Notes under the pieces: model-generated
Told to the model about the DNA's origin: nothing
What the model saw: only the letters and a program-made list of their open reading frames with translations
Database searches by the model: none
Translations under genes and position numbers: made by a program
Assembly (NCBI GenBank): GCA_020634165.1
Contig: JACKCF010000001.1
Coordinates: 744,001-808,000 of the forward strand
Direction: 5' to 3'
Length of the DNA stretch: 64,000 bases
From: Anaerolineaceae bacterium
GTDB lineage: Bacteria; Chloroflexota; Anaerolineae; Aggregatilineales; Phototrophicaceae
Part shown: positions 63,197 through 64,000 of the stretch, piece by piece
Layout: every line of letters begins with the position of its first letter
Numbering within the stretch: position 1 is the first letter of the stretch

Positions 63197-64000
63197 TTAT
63201 GTTACTTTTTGCCGCTGAATTGCCAGCAAATCCGCCAATAGGGCAAAACCTGTCTCACGACGACCAGCCCCTGCGCCGACCAATGTTACCGGACCGAGAA
63301 GGTCGGTTTCAAATGTAATCGCGTTGGTCGTGCCAGCGACGCCTGCCAATGGATCAGCTAATGGTAAACGCACGGCTTTGACGCTGCCGCCCGCTGGCGT
63401 CACTTCCGCGATAAGTTTATAGCGCTCACCAGCCGCTTTTGCTGCCGCGATATCGCCTGATGAGATGACATCAATGCCGCTGACGTCCAGATCATCAATG
63501 GTGATATTGGCCCCAAAGAGGCTGCGGGCCAGGATGACCGCTTTCGATGCCGCATCCCAGCCGCCGACGTCGGCTGTTGGGTCCGCTTCCAGGTAGCCTT
63601 TGGCTTTGGCATCGTCCATGACCGTTTCGTAATCAATGCCGCGTTCCATCTCGGTCAGCATGTAATTGGTCGACCCATTGAGAATACCTTTTGCCGCGCT
63701 AATGGTGCAGCCTGCCAGCGCCTCTTTGGCTAATGCCAGTGAGGGCGTTCCGGCCATGACTGTGCCTTCGTAACGCAGGGCCTTCCCGGCAGCTTTGGCT
63801 GCCTGTGCTAATTGCTGGTAATGCAATGCGACCGGACCCTTATTCGCCAGCACCACATGCTGCCCGTTCTGGAAGCCACGCAGGCAGTAATCCGTCGCTG
63901 GCTGGCCCGTTTGCAGATTAGTCCAACTGGCTTCCAGCAGGACATCCGCCCCGCACTGGTCGATCAATGTTTCGGTTACTACATCACGGACCAGCCCCTC
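63197..64000 (-). CDS. hom: Homoserine dehydrogenase, 5' truncated by window edge
   Basis: The C-terminal 267 codons of homoserine dehydrogenase, which reduces aspartate semialdehyde to homoserine for threonine and methionine synthesis. Signatures are VVLANKGPVALHY, the catalytic region LNGSTNYML, and LEADPTADVGGWDAASKAVILA. The frame stays open to the right edge, so the N-terminal NAD(P) domain lies outside. There is no ACT domain at the C-terminus (it ends AIQRQKVT), so it may escape threonine feedback through that domain. Confidence 0.92.
   Translation of the reverse strand, partial: EGLVRDVVTETLIDQCGADVLLEASWTNLQTGQPATDYCLRGFQNGQHVVLANKGPVALHYQQLAQAAKAAGKALRYEGTVMAGTPSLALAKEALAGCTISAAKGILNGSTNYMLTEMERGIDYETVMDDAKAKGYLEADPTADVGGWDAASKAVILARSLFGANITIDDLDVSGIDVISSGDIAAAKAAGERYKLIAEVTPAGGSVKAVRLPLADPLAGVAGTTNAITFETDLLGPVTLVGAGAGRRETGFALLADLLAIQRQKVT

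Noticed and set aside
1..64000. CRISPR arrays and rRNA genes
   Set aside because: No regularly spaced repeats and no conserved rRNA segments were seen.

Overview
The window looks like a chromosome segment of a Chloroflexota bacterium, probably an Anaerolineae-like lineage. The signs are lipoproteins with long Thr/Pro linkers, SH3b proteins, many secreted WD40/TolB-like beta-propeller proteins, tandem PrxQ peroxiredoxins, large GT39-type membrane proteins and HAMP kinase/OmpR pairs. This placement is inferred from gene style only; no 16S gene is present.

Layout. (1) 1-12.3 kb is GC-rich host sequence: a membrane glycosyltransferase-like protein, lipoproteins, a three-gene operon (small membrane protein, DUF4269 nucleotidyltransferase-like protein, PD-(D/E)XK-like protein), a methyltransferase, an AT-richer WD40 gene, two PrxQ genes, a GNAT and a galactokinase-like fragment. 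(2) At 12301 lies a tRNA-Gln gene whose 3' end overlaps the stop codon of a convergent large serine recombinase. (3) From there to about 49.6-49.9 kb the sequence is visibly AT-richer and reads as one integrated element. It has the integrase at the left and a winged-helix Rep-like protein, ParB and ParA at the right, and no conjugation genes. Its cargo is a LacI-controlled sulfatase cluster (five sulfatases, a SulP permease, and a peptide-type ABC importer without ATPases), a compact multi-hairpin RNA candidate, a large WD40 protein, a decayed nuclease/zinc-ribbon gene, SIMPL, Dps and stress genes, a cbb3-type oxidase operon ending in an 1105-residue oxidase-like protein that lacks key metal ligands, ApbE, a PRC-barrel protein and a two-component system. 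(4) 49.9-64 kb is GC-rich host sequence again: redoxin, VOC protein, HAMP kinase/regulator, TolB-like propeller, 2OG-Fe dioxygenase, GT39-type protein, HtrA protease, coiled-coil and PspA proteins, a REC-kinase hybrid and a truncated homoserine dehydrogenase.

How the parts fit. The sulfatase block would strip sulfate from imported or surface-bound glycans. The LacI regulator probably acts on operator-like AACGATAACG sites found at both ends of the block, and SulP would move the released sulfate. The oxidase block supplies a terminal oxidase with all canonical ligands plus a degenerate paralogue. Element boundaries, the RNA identity and the role of the degenerate oxidase are inferences.
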